Notes: generated by a model from the sequence alone, not told the origin. DNA of 64,000 bases from Enterobacter asburiae (GCF_007035645.1 NZ_AP019632.1:124001-188000); one strand, 5' to 3'; numbered from the stretch's first letter, positions 48,967 through 58,759 are shown. A program made the numbers and translations.

Positions 48967-49886
48967 TGCGCATCGACGTCTGGTTCGTGATGTTGCCCGG
49001 GGTGCTGTCATTAGACATGACCGGCCCGGCAGAAACCTTTGTGCTGGCAGGCGACGCGTTTCGCCTGCATTACATTGGCCCGCAGCCTGACGTTCAGACG
49101 TCGATTGGCCTGACGATGAGCGGCATTCAGCCGCTGCCGGAGCGTCTGCCGGAAGGCAGCCTGCTGGTGCTGCCGGGTGTGAGCGACTCCCGCAGTCAGT
49201 TCTCAACGCCACAGGCGCAGCAGATCCAGTACTGGCTGATGCGTCTGCAGCCGCAGATCCAGCGCCAGGAAATCACCGTGATGTGCGTCTGCTCAGGGGC
49301 CTTACTGGCGGCGAAATCGGGCCTGCTGAACAACCGACAGTGCACGACCCATCATGACGTTATTAGCCGTTTACGCACCGCGGCCCCCACGGCGACGATT
49401 AAAGAAAACCGCATCTTTGTGCAGGATGAGAATATCTGGACCAGCGCGGGGATCACGTCAGGCATCGATCTGGCGCTGCACATGATTAACCGCCTGTGCG
49501 GCCCCGAAAAGGCGCTGACCGTGGCGCGTGAGATGGTGGTCTGGTTCCGCCGTTCCGGTGACGATCCCCAGCTCTCTCCGTGGCTACGCTATCGCAATCA
49601 TCTTCACCCGGCGATTCATCGGGCGCAGGATGCGCTCACTGCCGAGCCGCAAAAAACGTGGAGCTTGCCTGACATTGCCGCACTGGCGCACGTCAGCCCG
49701 CGTCATCTCACCCGGCTTTTCCAGTCACATTTAGGGATTAGCGTTCGCGATTATCTGGAACAGCTGCGTCTGGCGGTGGCGGAGCAGTGGCTATTGCAGG
49801 GGCGCGGCGTGGAGCAGGCTTCACTGGCGGCAGGGTTTTCCTCCCCGCGCCAGTACCATCGCGCCCGGCAGCGAAGCATTAGCTGA
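48966..49886 (+). CDS. GlxA-family AraC-type transcriptional regulator with DJ-1/PfpI domain
   Basis: 306 residues. The N-terminal class I amidotransferase-like domain (residues ~1-185) has the nucleophile-elbow-like [16 protein letters not shown] and [11 protein letters not shown]. The C-terminal AraC domain (residues ~205-306) holds two helix-turn-helices ([25 protein letters not shown] and [18 protein letters not shown]). It is translated from a TAATG overlap with the hydrolase, so it probably regulates that gene. The DJ-1 domain likely senses a small ligand; which one is unknown. Its 3' end overlaps the convergent wecH by eight bases. Confidence 0.88.
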   Translation: MRIDVWFVMLPGVLSLDMTGPAETFVLAGDAFRLHYIGPQPDVQTSIGLTMSGIQPLPERLPEGSLLVLPGVSDSRSQFSTPQAQQIQYWLMRLQPQIQRQEITVMCVCSGALLAAKSGLLNNRQCTTHHDVISRLRTAAPTATIKENRIFVQDENIWTSAGITSGIDLALHMINRLCGPEKALTVAREMVVWFRRSGDDPQLSPWLRYRNHLHPAIHRAQDALTAEPQKTWSLPDIAALAHVSPRHLTRLFQSHLGISVRDYLEQLRLAVAEQWLLQGRGVEQASLAAGFSSPRQYHRARQRSIS

Positions 49887-50874
49887 CGAAGCGGCGAGCG
49901 TCTATTTTTTGCAGCAGCATCGACAGCAGCAGGCTGATCGCCAGCGTGGCGGCAAAAATCCAGACCATATCCAGCACCGGCCAGCTTTTTAGCTCAACGC
50001 CTCTCGTGCGCAGCGCGTGGATCACCAGCGCGTGAAAACCGTAAATCCCGAGAGAGTGCCGCGAGATAATACTCAGCACGGGAAGGGCGCGCGTGTTCAG
50101 GGTATTTTTGGCAAGCGTGAGCAGCGAAACGGCACAGATAAAGACCATCGGCCCGCAATAGAGATACCAGGTATCGGCAAAATTGCCGCGCCACTGCAAT
50201 TCGTGCAGCGTCCCGCGTGAAATCACTGCCACGCCAGCGATAAACAGCGCCCCGCAGAGCCAGTTCAGCCCGCGTTTTTGCGTGTCCATCATCCCGATGG
50301 CGCGCCCCAGCATGCCGTAAAGCACGTAGTAAAAAGTATCGCCGTTGATATAGAGATTGACCGGCAGCCACTCAAATCCGTCGATTTTCTGTGAGAGCGT
50401 ATTCGGGTTGGCGACAATGCCGATAACCACCATCAGGGCCAGAAGCATTTTACCGCTGACGTTTTTTACCTGGATGAGCGGGGAGACCAGATAGATAACG
50501 ATAATGGCGAAGAAGAACCACAGGTGATAGAACACCGGTTTTTGCAGCACGTATTTCAGCGATAGCCCGGCGTTAATGGAGGTGAACAGCGTGATATAGA
50601 GCAGGGCAACGGCGCTGTAGAACCCCAGGCAGGCCGCGATGCGGATGAAGTGCCGCGGCTGCGCGCTACGTTCGCCAAAAAAGAGAAAGCCGGAAATCAT
50701 AAAGAATAGCGGCACGCTGACGCGTGACGCAGAGTTGAGAATATTGGCGATATCCCAGTTAACGGGGCTGATGCTGTGGGCATTCGTGACGTACCAGGTC
50801 GTCGTGTGGATCATGACCACCATCAGACACGCTATTCCTCGCAGGTTATCAATCCAGTTAATTTTTGACTGCAT
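49879..50874 (-). CDS. wecH: O-acetyltransferase WecH (enterobacterial common antigen)
   Basis: 331 residues, acyltransferase-3 family integral membrane protein with about ten spans. It carries the family start [20 protein letters not shown] with the catalytic His near residue 23, and the conserved [14 protein letters not shown]. In E. coli WecH (YiaH) transfers acetyl groups to GlcNAc residues of enterobacterial common antigen. It is close in sequence and length to the remembered E. coli protein. Single gene, divergent from ysaB. Confidence 0.93.
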   Translation of the reverse strand: MQSKINWIDNLRGIACLMVVMIHTTTWYVTNAHSISPVNWDIANILNSASRVSVPLFFMISGFLFFGERSAQPRHFIRIAACLGFYSAVALLYITLFTSINAGLSLKYVLQKPVFYHLWFFFAIIVIYLVSPLIQVKNVSGKMLLALMVVIGIVANPNTLSQKIDGFEWLPVNLYINGDTFYYVLYGMLGRAIGMMDTQKRGLNWLCGALFIAGVAVISRGTLHELQWRGNFADTWYLYCGPMVFICAVSLLTLAKNTLNTRALPVLSIISRHSLGIYGFHALVIHALRTRGVELKSWPVLDMVWIFAATLAISLLLSMLLQKIDARRFVS

Positions 50875-51057
50875 CAGTTCCTCGTATTCCCTGTAAATTG
50901 AGTGTGACTGCCATTGTCCAAAAGTCTTCGCTTGGAAAATTCTGAGTTTTATTCAGCAGGCTTGTAGGGAAGCCGCGAGATTCGCAGAATGCCGGACCTT
51001 AATCTATAAAAGCTTTGATACTAAAAATAACAGCCACTGACCAGGGCGGTAATAAAA

Positions 51058-51363
51058 ATGATGATGAAGCGTGTGGCGTCACTCTTTCTGCTGGTGATCC
51101 TGGCGGGATGCAGCGCGCCGCAAGAAGCACCTGTGCAAAAAGCGCAGCAGGGTAAAATGAGCCCGGAACGTTCACTGGATATGGAAGCGCTCTGTAAAGA
51201 TCGGGCCGCTCGCCGCTATAACTCGGACGTGCAGAAAATTGATGTCACCGGGTTTGAGCGTTTTCAGGGAAGCTATGAGCTGCGGGGGCATACGTCCCGC
51301 AAAGAGGGCTTTGTCTGCTCGTTTGATGCGGACGGTCAGTTTTTACACCTCTCCATGCGCTAG
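51058..51363 (+). CDS. ysaB: Small lipoprotein YsaB
   Basis: 101 residues. A signal peptide with lipobox LAGC (Cys near residue 18; Ser at +2 predicts the outer membrane) precedes a small soluble domain with two further cysteines (MEALCKDRAARRYN and GFVCSFDADGQFLHLSM) able to form a disulfide. Function is unknown. In E. coli it also sits between wecH and glyQ. Three consecutive ATG codons leave the start ambiguous by one or two residues. Confidence 0.9.
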   Translation: MMMKRVASLFLLVILAGCSAPQEAPVQKAQQGKMSPERSLDMEALCKDRAARRYNSDVQKIDVTGFERFQGSYELRGHTSRKEGFVCSFDADGQFLHLSMR

Positions 51364-51524
51364 CCTGCTCGTATAATCAGCAGCCAGACGCCGTCAGCGT
51401 TCTGGCCGGAAGGCTTATTTCCCCAATTTTCCCTAAACAACCCCGTTTCGTACTGTATATCTTGCAGCCAGCGGGTATACTGGTCCCTTCCATTTAAAAC
51501 CACACGTATCCAGCACGAAATACT

Positions 51525-52436
51525 ATGCAAAAGTTTGATACCAAGACCTTCCAGGGCCTGATCCTGACCTTACAGGATTACTGGGCTCGTCAGGGCTGTA
51601 CCATTGTTCAACCTTTGGACATGGAAGTCGGCGCCGGCACTTCACACCCGATGACCAGCCTGCGCGCGTTGGGGCCTGAGCCAATGGCGACCGCGTATGT
51701 GCAGCCTTCTCGTCGTCCGACCGATGGTCGTTACGGTGAAAACCCGAACCGTCTGCAGCATTACTATCAGTTCCAGGTGGTGATTAAGCCATCACCCGAC
51801 AACATTCAGGAACTGTATCTCGGGTCGCTGAAAGAGCTGGGTATGGATCCAACCATTCACGACATCCGTTTCGTGGAAGATAACTGGGAAAACCCAACGC
51901 TGGGTGCCTGGGGTCTGGGTTGGGAAGTGTGGCTGAACGGCATGGAAGTGACCCAGTTCACCTATTTCCAGCAGGTTGGCGGTCTGGAATGTAAGCCGAT
52001 CACCGGTGAAATCACCTACGGTCTGGAACGTCTGGCCATGTACATTCAGGGCGTAGACAGCGTTTACGACCTGGTCTGGAGCGACGGCCCGCTGGGTAAA
52101 ACCACCTACGGCGACGTGTTCCATCAGAACGAAGTGGAGCAATCCACCTATAACTTCGAATACGCGGACGTGGACTTCCTGTTCACCTGCTTCGAGCAGT
52201 ACGAGAAAGAGGCACAGCAGCTGCTGGCGCTGGAGACTCCGCTGCCGCTGCCTGCTTACGAGCGTATTCTGAAGGCCGCCCACAGCTTCAACCTGCTGGA
52301 CGCCCGCAAAGCCATCTCCGTGACTGAACGTCAGCGCTACATTCTGCGTATTCGCACCCTGACCAAAGCCGTTGCAGAAGCTTACTACGCGTCCCGTGAA
52401 GCCCTTGGCTTCCCGATGTGCAACCGAAACAAATAA
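51525..52436 (+). CDS. glyQ: Glycine--tRNA ligase alpha subunit
   Basis: 303 residues. Catalytic subunit of the bacterial alpha2-beta2 glycyl-tRNA synthetase, with class II motifs in [44 protein letters not shown] and [30 protein letters not shown]. It activates glycine and charges tRNA-Gly with GlyS. A TATACT sequence at 51476-51481 is a possible -10 element. glyS starts nine bases after its stop. Confidence 0.97.
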   Translation: MQKFDTKTFQGLILTLQDYWARQGCTIVQPLDMEVGAGTSHPMTSLRALGPEPMATAYVQPSRRPTDGRYGENPNRLQHYYQFQVVIKPSPDNIQELYLGSLKELGMDPTIHDIRFVEDNWENPTLGAWGLGWEVWLNGMEVTQFTYFQQVGGLECKPITGEITYGLERLAMYIQGVDSVYDLVWSDGPLGKTTYGDVFHQNEVEQSTYNFEYADVDFLFTCFEQYEKEAQQLLALETPLPLPAYERILKAAHSFNLLDARKAISVTERQRYILRIRTLTKAVAEAYYASREALGFPMCNRNK

Positions 52437-52445
52437 GAGGCGGCC

Positions 52446-54515
52446 ATGTCTGAGAAAACTTTCCTGGTGGAAATCGGCACCGAAGAGCTGCCACCAAAAG
52501 CCCTGCGCAGCCTGGCTGAATCTTTCGCTGCGAACGTGACCGCCGAGCTGGATAACGCTGGCCTGGCACACGGTAAAATTGAGTGGTTTGCCGCACCGCG
52601 CCGTCTGGCGCTGAAAGTGGCAAATCTGGCGGCCTCTCAGCCGGATCGCGAAGTCGAAAAACGTGGCCCGGCAATTGCCCAGGCGTTTGACGCGGAAGGC
52701 AAGCCGAGCAAAGCGGCTGAAGGCTGGGCGCGCGGTTGCGGCATCACCGTTGATCAGGCCGAGCGTCTGACCACGGATAAAGGCGAGTGGCTGCTGTATC
52801 GTGCGCACGTGAAAGGCGAAAGCGCGGAAGCGCTGCTGCCGGACATGATTGCCACGTCTCTGGCGAAGCTGCCGATTCCTAAGCTGATGCGCTGGGGCGC
52901 CTCTGACGTGCACTTTGTGCGTCCGGTGCATACCGTGACCCTGCTGCTGGGCGATACCGTTATCCCGGCGACCATTTTGGGCGTGGCGTCCGATCGCGTG
53001 ATCCGCGGCCACCGCTTTATGGGCGAGCCAGAGTTCACCATCGACCATGCCGACCAGTATCCGCAGATCCTGCTGGAGCGCGGTAAGGTCATTGCCGACT
53101 ACGAACAGCGTAAAGCCAAAATCAAAGCGGACGCGGAAGACGCGGCGCGCAAGATTGGCGGTAACGCAGACCTGAGCGACAGCCTGCTGGAAGAAGTCAC
53201 CTCTCTGGTTGAATGGCCAGTTGTGCTGACGGCGAAGTTCGAAGAGAAATTCCTGGCCGTTCCGGCTGAAGCGCTGGTATACACCATGAAGGGTGACCAG
53301 AAGTACTTCCCGGTCTATGCCAACGACGGCAAGCTGCTGCCAAACTTCATCTTCGTGGCGAACATCGAATCGAAAGATCCGATCCAGATTATCTCCGGTA
53401 ACGAGAAAGTGGTGCGTCCACGTCTGGCAGATGCGGAGTTCTTCTTCAATACCGACCGTAAAAAGCGTCTGGAAGATCATCTCCCGCGCCTGCAGACCGT
53501 GCTGTTCCAGCAGCAGCTGGGTACGCTGCGCGACAAGACCGACCGCATTGCGGAGCTGTCCGGCTGGATTGCCCGTGAAATCGGTGCAGACGTCAACCAC
53601 GCGACGCGTGCAGGCCTGCTGTCCAAGTGCGACCTGATGACTAACATGGTGTTCGAATTTACCGACACCCAGGGCGTGATGGGCATGCACTACGCGCGTC
53701 ACGATGGCGAAGCGGAAGACGTGGCCGTCGCCCTGAACGAGCAGTATCAGCCGCGCTTTGCGGGTGACGAACTGCCGTCCAACCCGGTTGCATGTGCCGT
53801 CGCAATTGCCGATAAGATGGACACCCTGGCGGGTATCTTTGGTATCGGTCAGCATCCGAAAGGTGACAAAGACCCGTTTGCGCTGCGTCGTGCCGCGCTG
53901 GGCGTGCTGCGTATCATCGTTGAGAAGAACCTGAACCTCGATCTGCAGACCCTGACCGAAGAAGCGGTGCGTCTGTACGGCGACAAGCTGACTAACGCGA
54001 AGGTTGTGGATGACGTGATCGACTTTATGCTCGGTCGTTTCCGCGCGTGGTATCAGGACGAAGGCTACACCGTTGACACCATTCAGGCGGTGCTGGCGCG
54101 TCGTCCAACCCGTCCGGCTGATTTCGATGCGCGTATGAAGGCGGTTTCCCACTTCCGTACGCTGGAAGCGGCATCTGCCCTGGCCGCGGCCAACAAGCGC
54201 GTATCCAACATTCTGGCGAAATCCGACGAGACGCTGAACGAGCGCGTGAACGCCGCGACCCTGAAAGAGCCGGAAGAGATCGCTCTGGCGATGCAGGTTG
54301 TGGTGCTGCGCGACAAGCTCGAGCCTTACTTCGCGGAAGGTCGCTACCAGGAAGCGCTGGTGGAGCTGGCCGAGCTGCGTGACGTGATCGATGCCTTCTT
54401 CGAGAAAGTGATGGTGAACGTCGAAGATAAAGAACTGCGTATTAACCGTCTCTCCATGCTCGAGAAACTGCGTGAGCTGTTCCTGCGCGTAGCGGATATT
54501 TCGCTTCTGCAGTGA
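52446..54515 (+). CDS. glyS: Glycine--tRNA ligase beta subunit
   Basis: 689 residues. Non-catalytic partner of GlyQ that binds tRNA-Gly. It begins [19 protein letters not shown], contains the B3/4- and HD-like domains ([26 protein letters not shown]) and ends with an anticodon-binding domain (~residues 590-689, [20 protein letters not shown]). GAGG precedes the ATG. A strong terminator follows. Confidence 0.97.
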   Translation: MSEKTFLVEIGTEELPPKALRSLAESFAANVTAELDNAGLAHGKIEWFAAPRRLALKVANLAASQPDREVEKRGPAIAQAFDAEGKPSKAAEGWARGCGITVDQAERLTTDKGEWLLYRAHVKGESAEALLPDMIATSLAKLPIPKLMRWGASDVHFVRPVHTVTLLLGDTVIPATILGVASDRVIRGHRFMGEPEFTIDHADQYPQILLERGKVIADYEQRKAKIKADAEDAARKIGGNADLSDSLLEEVTSLVEWPVVLTAKFEEKFLAVPAEALVYTMKGDQKYFPVYANDGKLLPNFIFVANIESKDPIQIISGNEKVVRPRLADAEFFFNTDRKKRLEDHLPRLQTVLFQQQLGTLRDKTDRIAELSGWIAREIGADVNHATRAGLLSKCDLMTNMVFEFTDTQGVMGMHYARHDGEAEDVAVALNEQYQPRFAGDELPSNPVACAVAIADKMDTLAGIFGIGQHPKGDKDPFALRRAALGVLRIIVEKNLNLDLQTLTEEAVRLYGDKLTNAKVVDDVIDFMLGRFRAWYQDEGYTVDTIQAVLARRPTRPADFDARMKAVSHFRTLEAASALAAANKRVSNILAKSDETLNERVNAATLKEPEEIALAMQVVVLRDKLEPYFAEGRYQEALVELAELRDVIDAFFEKVMVNVEDKELRINRLSMLEKLRELFLRVADISLLQ

Positions 54516-54536
54516 TGTGCCGTTGTTACACATGCT

Positions 54537-54562
54537 AAAAACCCGCTTCGGCGGGTTTTTTT
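54537..54562 (+). terminator. Intrinsic terminator of glyQS
   Basis: ACCCGC (54541-54546) pairs with GCGGGT (54551-54556) around TTCG, continuing into seven T. The preceding A-run adds A-U pairs. Confidence 0.92.
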
Positions 54563-54577
54563 ATGGGGCTTTTCTGA

Positions 54578-54604
54578 GCAGGATAAGCGCAGCGTCATCC
54601 GGCA
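54578..54604. repeat. Single REP-like unit after glyS
   Basis: AGCAGGATAAGCGCAGCGTC followed by ATCCGGCAG resembles one REP arm. It overlaps no gene and precedes the 3' end of the unknown gene at 54608. Confidence 0.55.
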
Positions 54605-54607
54605 GGT

Positions 54608-55045
54608 TTAGCCGATCGCGATTGTGCCTTCGTCCGTCTGCAGCCAGCGCGGTGCCTTCAGCTTATCGGCAAAGTAGCTGACCAGTTCGCACAGCAAATC
54701 TTCCATCACGATTTCAGATTGTCGCGGCAGTGAGCTGTTCATCAGCATCTGCGTTATCTCCTGACAGTAGCGCCCCAGCTGATCGCATTCGGGTTCGAAA
54801 GCCGGAACGCATGACGGGAGTTCCTTCACGGTCAGGCTGGCTTTTAAAGCGTCCGGAACAGGATCCAGAAGCGTGGGTTGCAGAAGATTCAGACAGGCAT
54901 AAAGTCTGCCGTAAAGGGCCATTTTTGGGGCGGGTTCTTCGCAATCGACCAGTGCGTCGGTAAAACGTTCGCAGTTATCCGCCAGTTCGGTGAAGTCGGT
55001 GGCATGGTTGAAGGGCAGGGTGATTAAAGAGTTAATCAATGACAT
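54608..55045 (-). CDS. Hypothetical protein, unrecognised
   Basis: 145 residues, acidic and mostly helical by inspection, with six cysteines (NCERF, DCEE, YACLN, SCVP, ECDQ-x4-YC, LLCEL) but no regular metal motif. No signal peptide or membrane span was seen. Codon use resembles that of the neighbours, and the frame is closed by ordinary start and stop codons, so I take it as real. It starts just outside the hairpin-rich C4/Ash-like region and is divergent from it. That suggests, but does not show, a phage-satellite origin. It is absent at this place in E. coli. Confidence 0.6.
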   Translation of the reverse strand: MSLINSLITLPFNHATDFTELADNCERFTDALVDCEEPAPKMALYGRLYACLNLLQPTLLDPVPDALKASLTVKELPSCVPAFEPECDQLGRYCQEITQMLMNSSLPRQSEIVMEDLLCELVSYFADKLKAPRWLQTDEGTIAIG

Positions 55046-55052
55046 AAAATAA

Positions 55053-55142
55053 CCTCAGTGAGTGGTATATCTTCCGCCACGGGAGGTTCCAGGCTCGCTG
55101 GTGGCGGAACCGAACAAGGTTGGAACGACTGGCCTCACTGAC
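55053..55142 (+). ncRNA. C4-antisense-RNA-like / phage immunity-type structured region
   Basis: Nested inverted repeats are visible: CAGTGAG (55056-55062) with CTCACTG (55134-55140) on the outside, and a perfect 9-bp stem TTCCGCCAC (55072-55080) with GTGGCGGAA (55101-55109) inside. The primary sequence around the inner stem looks, from memory, like the C4 RNA family (P1/P7, P4-type phages) and the leader of Ash/Icd-like genes. No such gene is complete here. The call is by resemblance and needs a covariance-model search. Confidence 0.4.
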
Positions 55143-55256
55143 ACCAGCGCGCTTTGCAGCGCCCCTGTCCGGCCCGCCATTGAGATGCAACAGGCCGTAC
55201 GACACAGAGCCTGTGTCGCCAGTGAAGTGATTCAGGGTTCCAATCCCGGCACCTGA
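55062..55256 (+). other. 64-codon ORF through the C4/Ash-like region, probably a non-functional fragment
   Basis: The frame reads through the structured region (SLVAEPNKVGTTGLTDTSAL ... EMQQAVRHRACVASEVIQGS) and ends in TGA. The text resembles the short peptides annotated as Ash/Icd-like fragments in enterobacterial phage satellites, but no good ribosome site precedes it. I would not count it as a protein gene without expression data. Confidence 0.3.
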
Positions 55257-55763
55257 TTTTGCAGGTGCGAAGAGAACTTACTGCTCATCAAAACAGGCGG
55301 CAACAGTTTTGAGCTATGTCGCTGAGGATATTACCATTTCTGGAAAGAGGCTCGCAAAATTACCGTAATGAGAAGCATACTGCGGGGAGAGGTTTTACAG
55401 CGACGCCATGGCGGTGGCGATTGAGCCGCCCTGGCACGTTCACAGGCCATGTCGTTACAGAGTAGCAAGGAACAACCCCCACAGCCGTATGTTCCCCCTC
55501 ACCCCAGCCCTCTCCCTCAAGGGAGAGGGGGCCGTCTGTGCAGACCATATTTGGTGGGGATCCCTCAGCCCAAAGGGAGAGGGAGTATAAGTCGTCCAAA
55601 ATTTAACCTTGAAACCGTCAACACATTACCGCTATCCTTATCGCGTTAACTTTCTCACGCTGGAGCGCCCCCCAAAAATGAACAAACACGACTGATGAAT
55701 TTCGATCCTTGCTAAACGCCACCGCGTCGGCAGGGGATGTTTTGATTTCATTCAGGAGTGCTT
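55257..55763. other. Intergenic stretch upstream of the ABC-F gene
   Basis: Apart from the repeat at 55494-55586 there is no gene. 55257-55400 continues the phage-like sequence without a recognisable open frame. 55590-55757 is AT-rich and probably carries the promoter of the ABC-F gene, which has AGGAG at 55754-55758. No tRNA or attachment-site duplication was seen. Confidence 0.4.
55494..55586. repeat. Dispersed GC-rich palindromic repeat, copy 5
   Basis: CCCCCTCACCCCAGCCCTCT then CAAGGGAGAGGGGG, and, about 40 bases on, TCCCTCAGCCCAAAGGGAGA. Two units of the family lie side by side, the second degenerate. Confidence 0.75.
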
Positions 55764-57383
55764 ATGGCTCATTTTGCGCAGTCCCCTTCTTTTATTTTGC
55801 ATCAGGTCACCTGTCAGTTTCCGACGGGCGATACCCTTTTTGGTCCGCTGAATCTCACGCTGGAACCCTCCCTGTGCGCGCTGGTTGGCCGTAACGGCAG
55901 CGGGAAAACGCGTCTGTTGCGTCTGCTGGCGGGGTTGGACGAACCGGCTACCGGTCATATTGAACGCTTTAGCTCGCATGTCTATGTGGCGCAGCAGCAC
56001 GTCATTTCTCCGCAGACGACGCTTGCTGAACTGCTCGGGTATGACGCTATTTTTGCGGCACGTAAGCGCATCGACAGCGGCAATTACCAGCCTGACGATC
56101 TGGAGCTGCTTGACGGTCACTGGGATGTCGCCGAGCGTCTGAGCGAAGCCTTTATCAATGCAAATCTCCCGCCGTTTGACCCGGATAAACCCGCCGGTGA
56201 GCTCAGCGGCGGCGAGCGCATTCGCGCCCTGCTGTGCGGGGCGTTTACGGCTGAAGCCGATTTCATGCTGCTGGACGAGCCCACTAACCATCTGGACCGA
56301 CAGGGCCGGGCGTGGTTCTACGACCAGCTCAGCCGTTTTCAGGGCGGCGTGCTGGTGGCTTCCCATGACCGTGAGTTGCTGGCCCAGGTGCCGCGTATCC
56401 TTGAACTGAGCGCCTCGGACCTGCGCAGCTACGGCGGGAATTATGCGGATTATCAAACCCAGCGCGATGCCGAACAGCAGGCGGCCCGCGCGTCGCTGGA
56501 ACATGCTGCAACCGAGCGCAAACGCACTCGGGCACGCATGCAAAAAGAGCATGATGACAGCCAGCGGCGTTCGGCAAAGACATTGCGCACCGTTGATACC
56601 CTGAATATCGCGTCGTTCGAGCGGGTCAAATATAAAGGCGCGGCAAAGGAGCGGATCGGCTCCTGGAAAAAACAGCACAGCGAGCAAAATGAAGCCCTCA
56701 ACGCCGCGGTAAAAAAGGCGCGTGAACGCGTTGAAGAAGATAACCCGGTAATGTTCACCCTGCCGGGGAGTCAGATCCCGGACGGGAAGCAGGTACTGGT
56801 GCTGGAGGATCTGGTGCTGCCGCATGTGCCTGTTCCTCCGCTCAACTGGCGGATGGACGGACCGATGCGCGTGGCGTTAAAGGGACCGAACGGCTGCGGC
56901 AAATCGACGCTGTTAAAAACCCTCCTCGGCGAGATTGCTCCCCGTTCGGGTACCTGTAAGGTTTCAGTCAGCTGCGCCTATCTCGACCAGCATCTGTCCC
57001 AACTCAATCTTTCGCAGTCGGTCATGACGCATCTCAACCTGGGTCATACGCCTCTGGAAGAGGGGGTATTGCGAACCCGTCTGGCGCAGCTTCAACTGGG
57101 TGCCGACAAAGTCACGCTCCCGCTGGCGGAGCTCAGCGGCGGCGAGCGTCTTAAAGCCGCCCTGGCCTGCGTGCTGTGGCGCGCGGAGGCCACGCAGCTT
57201 CTGCTGCTGGATGAACCGACTAACCATCTGGATCTGGCCTCGGTCCAGGCCATTGAAGCGGCGCTGGCCGATTTCCCCGGGGCTCTGCTGGTGGTATCAC
57301 ACGATGAGGCTTTTTTAAGAGGCTTAACATTAACGCATGAATGGGTATGGGAAGAGGCGGGCTGGCGTTGCGAGAGCCTTTAA
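55764..57383 (+). CDS. ABC-F family ATPase (translation-associated, unnamed)
   Basis: 539 residues, two ABC ATPase domains in one chain with no membrane segment. Domain 1 has Walker A GRNGSGKT, signature ELSGGERIRALLCG and Walker B MLLDEPTNHLD. The linker (~residues 230-330) is charged and helical (ATERKRTRARMQKEHDD), as in ABC-F proteins that bind the ribosomal E site. Domain 2 has GPNGCGKST, ELSGGERLKAALACVL and LLLDEPTNHLD. ABC-F members relieve stalled ribosomes or give antibiotic protection; the role here is unknown. It is not one of the four standard E. coli ABC-F proteins at this locus. The ATG at 55764 is preferred to the GTG at 55758. Confidence 0.85.
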   Translation: MAHFAQSPSFILHQVTCQFPTGDTLFGPLNLTLEPSLCALVGRNGSGKTRLLRLLAGLDEPATGHIERFSSHVYVAQQHVISPQTTLAELLGYDAIFAARKRIDSGNYQPDDLELLDGHWDVAERLSEAFINANLPPFDPDKPAGELSGGERIRALLCGAFTAEADFMLLDEPTNHLDRQGRAWFYDQLSRFQGGVLVASHDRELLAQVPRILELSASDLRSYGGNYADYQTQRDAEQQAARASLEHAATERKRTRARMQKEHDDSQRRSAKTLRTVDTLNIASFERVKYKGAAKERIGSWKKQHSEQNEALNAAVKKARERVEEDNPVMFTLPGSQIPDGKQVLVLEDLVLPHVPVPPLNWRMDGPMRVALKGPNGCGKSTLLKTLLGEIAPRSGTCKVSVSCAYLDQHLSQLNLSQSVMTHLNLGHTPLEEGVLRTRLAQLQLGADKVTLPLAELSGGERLKAALACVLWRAEATQLLLLDEPTNHLDLASVQAIEAALADFPGALLVVSHDEAFLRGLTLTHEWVWEEAGWRCESL

Positions 57384-57390
57384 AACACAA

Positions 57391-57410
57391 GCCCCCGCAA
57401 AGGCGGGGGC
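57391..57410. terminator. Hairpin at the end of the ABC-F gene
   Basis: GCCCCCGC (57391-57398) pairs perfectly with GCGGGGGC (57403-57410) around AAAG. The downstream tract ATTCAATCTT is only moderately T-rich. Placed between convergent genes, it may serve both. Confidence 0.65.
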
Positions 57411-57422
57411 ATTCAATCTTCA

Positions 57423-57710
57423 CTACGCTATCTGTTTGCTGAGTGCAGGGTTGGCCTGAATCAGGCGCATCAGCCTTAACTCGGTTGGGGTGGGTTTCTC
57501 ACGTTTTGACTCCCACTCCTGCACCATAGCCACGCTGACACCCATCGCTCTGGCGAATTCTTCCGTTTTCAGTCCTGTCCCTTTGCGCAATTGCTCATAT
57601 TCTGTAAAGGGATTGGATTTTTGTTGCAGGGTAATCGCCTGCGGCACGTCTTTAAAAATGATCTGTTCCAGACTGCTCAGCAGTTCAAACTCAGGATCTT
57701 TATATTCCAT
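57423..57710 (-). CDS. yiaG: XRE-type HTH regulator YiaG
   Basis: 95 residues. The C-terminal half is an XRE/HigA-like helix-turn-helix (LRKGTGLKTEEFARAMGVSVAMVQEWESKREKPTPTELRLMRLI). The N-terminal half (EFELLSSLEQIIFKD) is helical. No toxin gene is adjacent, so it looks like a solitary regulator, as in E. coli, where YiaG is poorly characterised. It is transcribed towards the ABC-F gene. Confidence 0.93.
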   Translation of the reverse strand: MEYKDPEFELLSSLEQIIFKDVPQAITLQQKSNPFTEYEQLRKGTGLKTEEFARAMGVSVAMVQEWESKREKPTPTELRLMRLIQANPALSKQIA

Positions 57711-58041
57711 TGAGGACTCCTCTTAAATCTCACATCGTGATCAAGAACATCAGAGAGCCAGTTAAGAATAGTCCCTAATACGAACCCAGGATCGTCACGG
57801 GTGTGATTAATCGTGCGATAACGATCGCTTTACCCGATTCAGCGATATGGATAGTTATGCTAATTACCTGATTAGTCATATGTCGGCTTCGGCAGGTATT
57901 TTTTTGTAAATGGTAAGAAATAAATCGGCAATAGCCGTTTTGCATGAAAAGAGTATCTTGCAAGGCTGACCTGGACTATCCTTGTCAGCGTCGGGCACGC
58001 GTGTGCCGGTGTGCGCTTTTTTGGGTGAAAGGAGTAATAAA
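57711..58041. other. yiaG-yiaF divergent intergenic region
   Basis: 331 bases without a supported gene. A 62-codon frame on the minus strand (57775-57963) lacks a ribosome site and any family resemblance. Near 57993-58022 an inverted repeat (GGCAC/GTGCC) is followed nine bases later by six T, a possible attenuator in the yiaF leader. GGAG at 58031-58034 serves yiaF. Confidence 0.4.
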
Positions 58042-58752
58042 ATGGCGACAGGAAAGTCCTGCTCTCGCTGGTTTGCGCCTATTGCGGCGTTGTTGATGGT
58101 TGTTAGCCTGAGTGGGTGTTTTGATAAAGAAGGCGATCAGCGCAAAGCGTTTATCGATTTTCTGCAGAATACAGTGATGCGCAGCGGCGAGCGGTTGCCG
58201 ACGCTGACTGCGGATCAGAAAAAACAGTTTGGCCCCTTCGTGTCCGATTACGCCATTCTTTATGGTTATTCACAGCAGGTGAGCCAGGCGATGGATTCCG
58301 GTATCCGTCCGGTAGTGGATAGCGTGAACGCCATTCGCGTTCCGCAGGATTATATGACGCAGCGTGAGCCGCTTCGCCAGTCCAACGGTGCGCTTGGCGT
58401 GCTGAGCCAGCAGTTGCAGAATGCGAAAATGCAGGCTGACGCGTCACGTTCTGCGCTGAAGCAGGGTGACGATCTCAAACCTGTCTTCGACAAAGTGTAT
58501 GAGAAAGTGGTGACGAAACCGTCTGAAGCGCTGCAACCGCTGATTCCGGCCGCGCAAATCTTCACGCAGCAGCTGGTTCAGGTGGGCGACTTTATTGCCC
58601 AGCAGGATACTCAGGTGAGCTTTGTTGCCAACGGCATTCAGTTCCCGACCTCGCAGCAGGCAAGCCAGTACAATACGCTGATTGGGCCGCTGGCCTCACA
58701 GCATCAGGCCTTTAGCCAGGCCTGGAGTGCCGCCGTCACGGCCACAGAATAA
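58042..58752 (+). CDS. yiaF: DUF3053 lipoprotein YiaF
   Basis: 236 residues. A signal peptide with lipobox LSGC (MVVSLSGCFDKEGDQ; Cys near residue 26, Phe at +2) leads to a mostly helical periplasmic domain. Its function is not known to me. Strong similarity to the remembered E. coli YiaF, including DYAILYGYSQQV and QVSFVANGIQFPTSQQAS. The ATG at 58042 is preferred over the frame opening at 57982. A terminator follows. Confidence 0.93.
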   Translation: MATGKSCSRWFAPIAALLMVVSLSGCFDKEGDQRKAFIDFLQNTVMRSGERLPTLTADQKKQFGPFVSDYAILYGYSQQVSQAMDSGIRPVVDSVNAIRVPQDYMTQREPLRQSNGALGVLSQQLQNAKMQADASRSALKQGDDLKPVFDKVYEKVVTKPSEALQPLIPAAQIFTQQLVQVGDFIAQQDTQVSFVANGIQFPTSQQASQYNTLIGPLASQHQAFSQAWSAAVTATE

Positions 58753-58759
58753 ACCGAAA

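Noticed and set aside
51792..54533. 913-codon ORF antisense to glyQ-glyS
   Set aside because: Mirror frame of a highly expressed, GC-rich gene; no ribosome site, no family motif, low-complexity composition. The sense genes are certain.
57775..57963. 62-codon ORF between yiaG and yiaF
   Set aside because: No ribosome site, no resemblance to any family, in a region expected to hold promoters.
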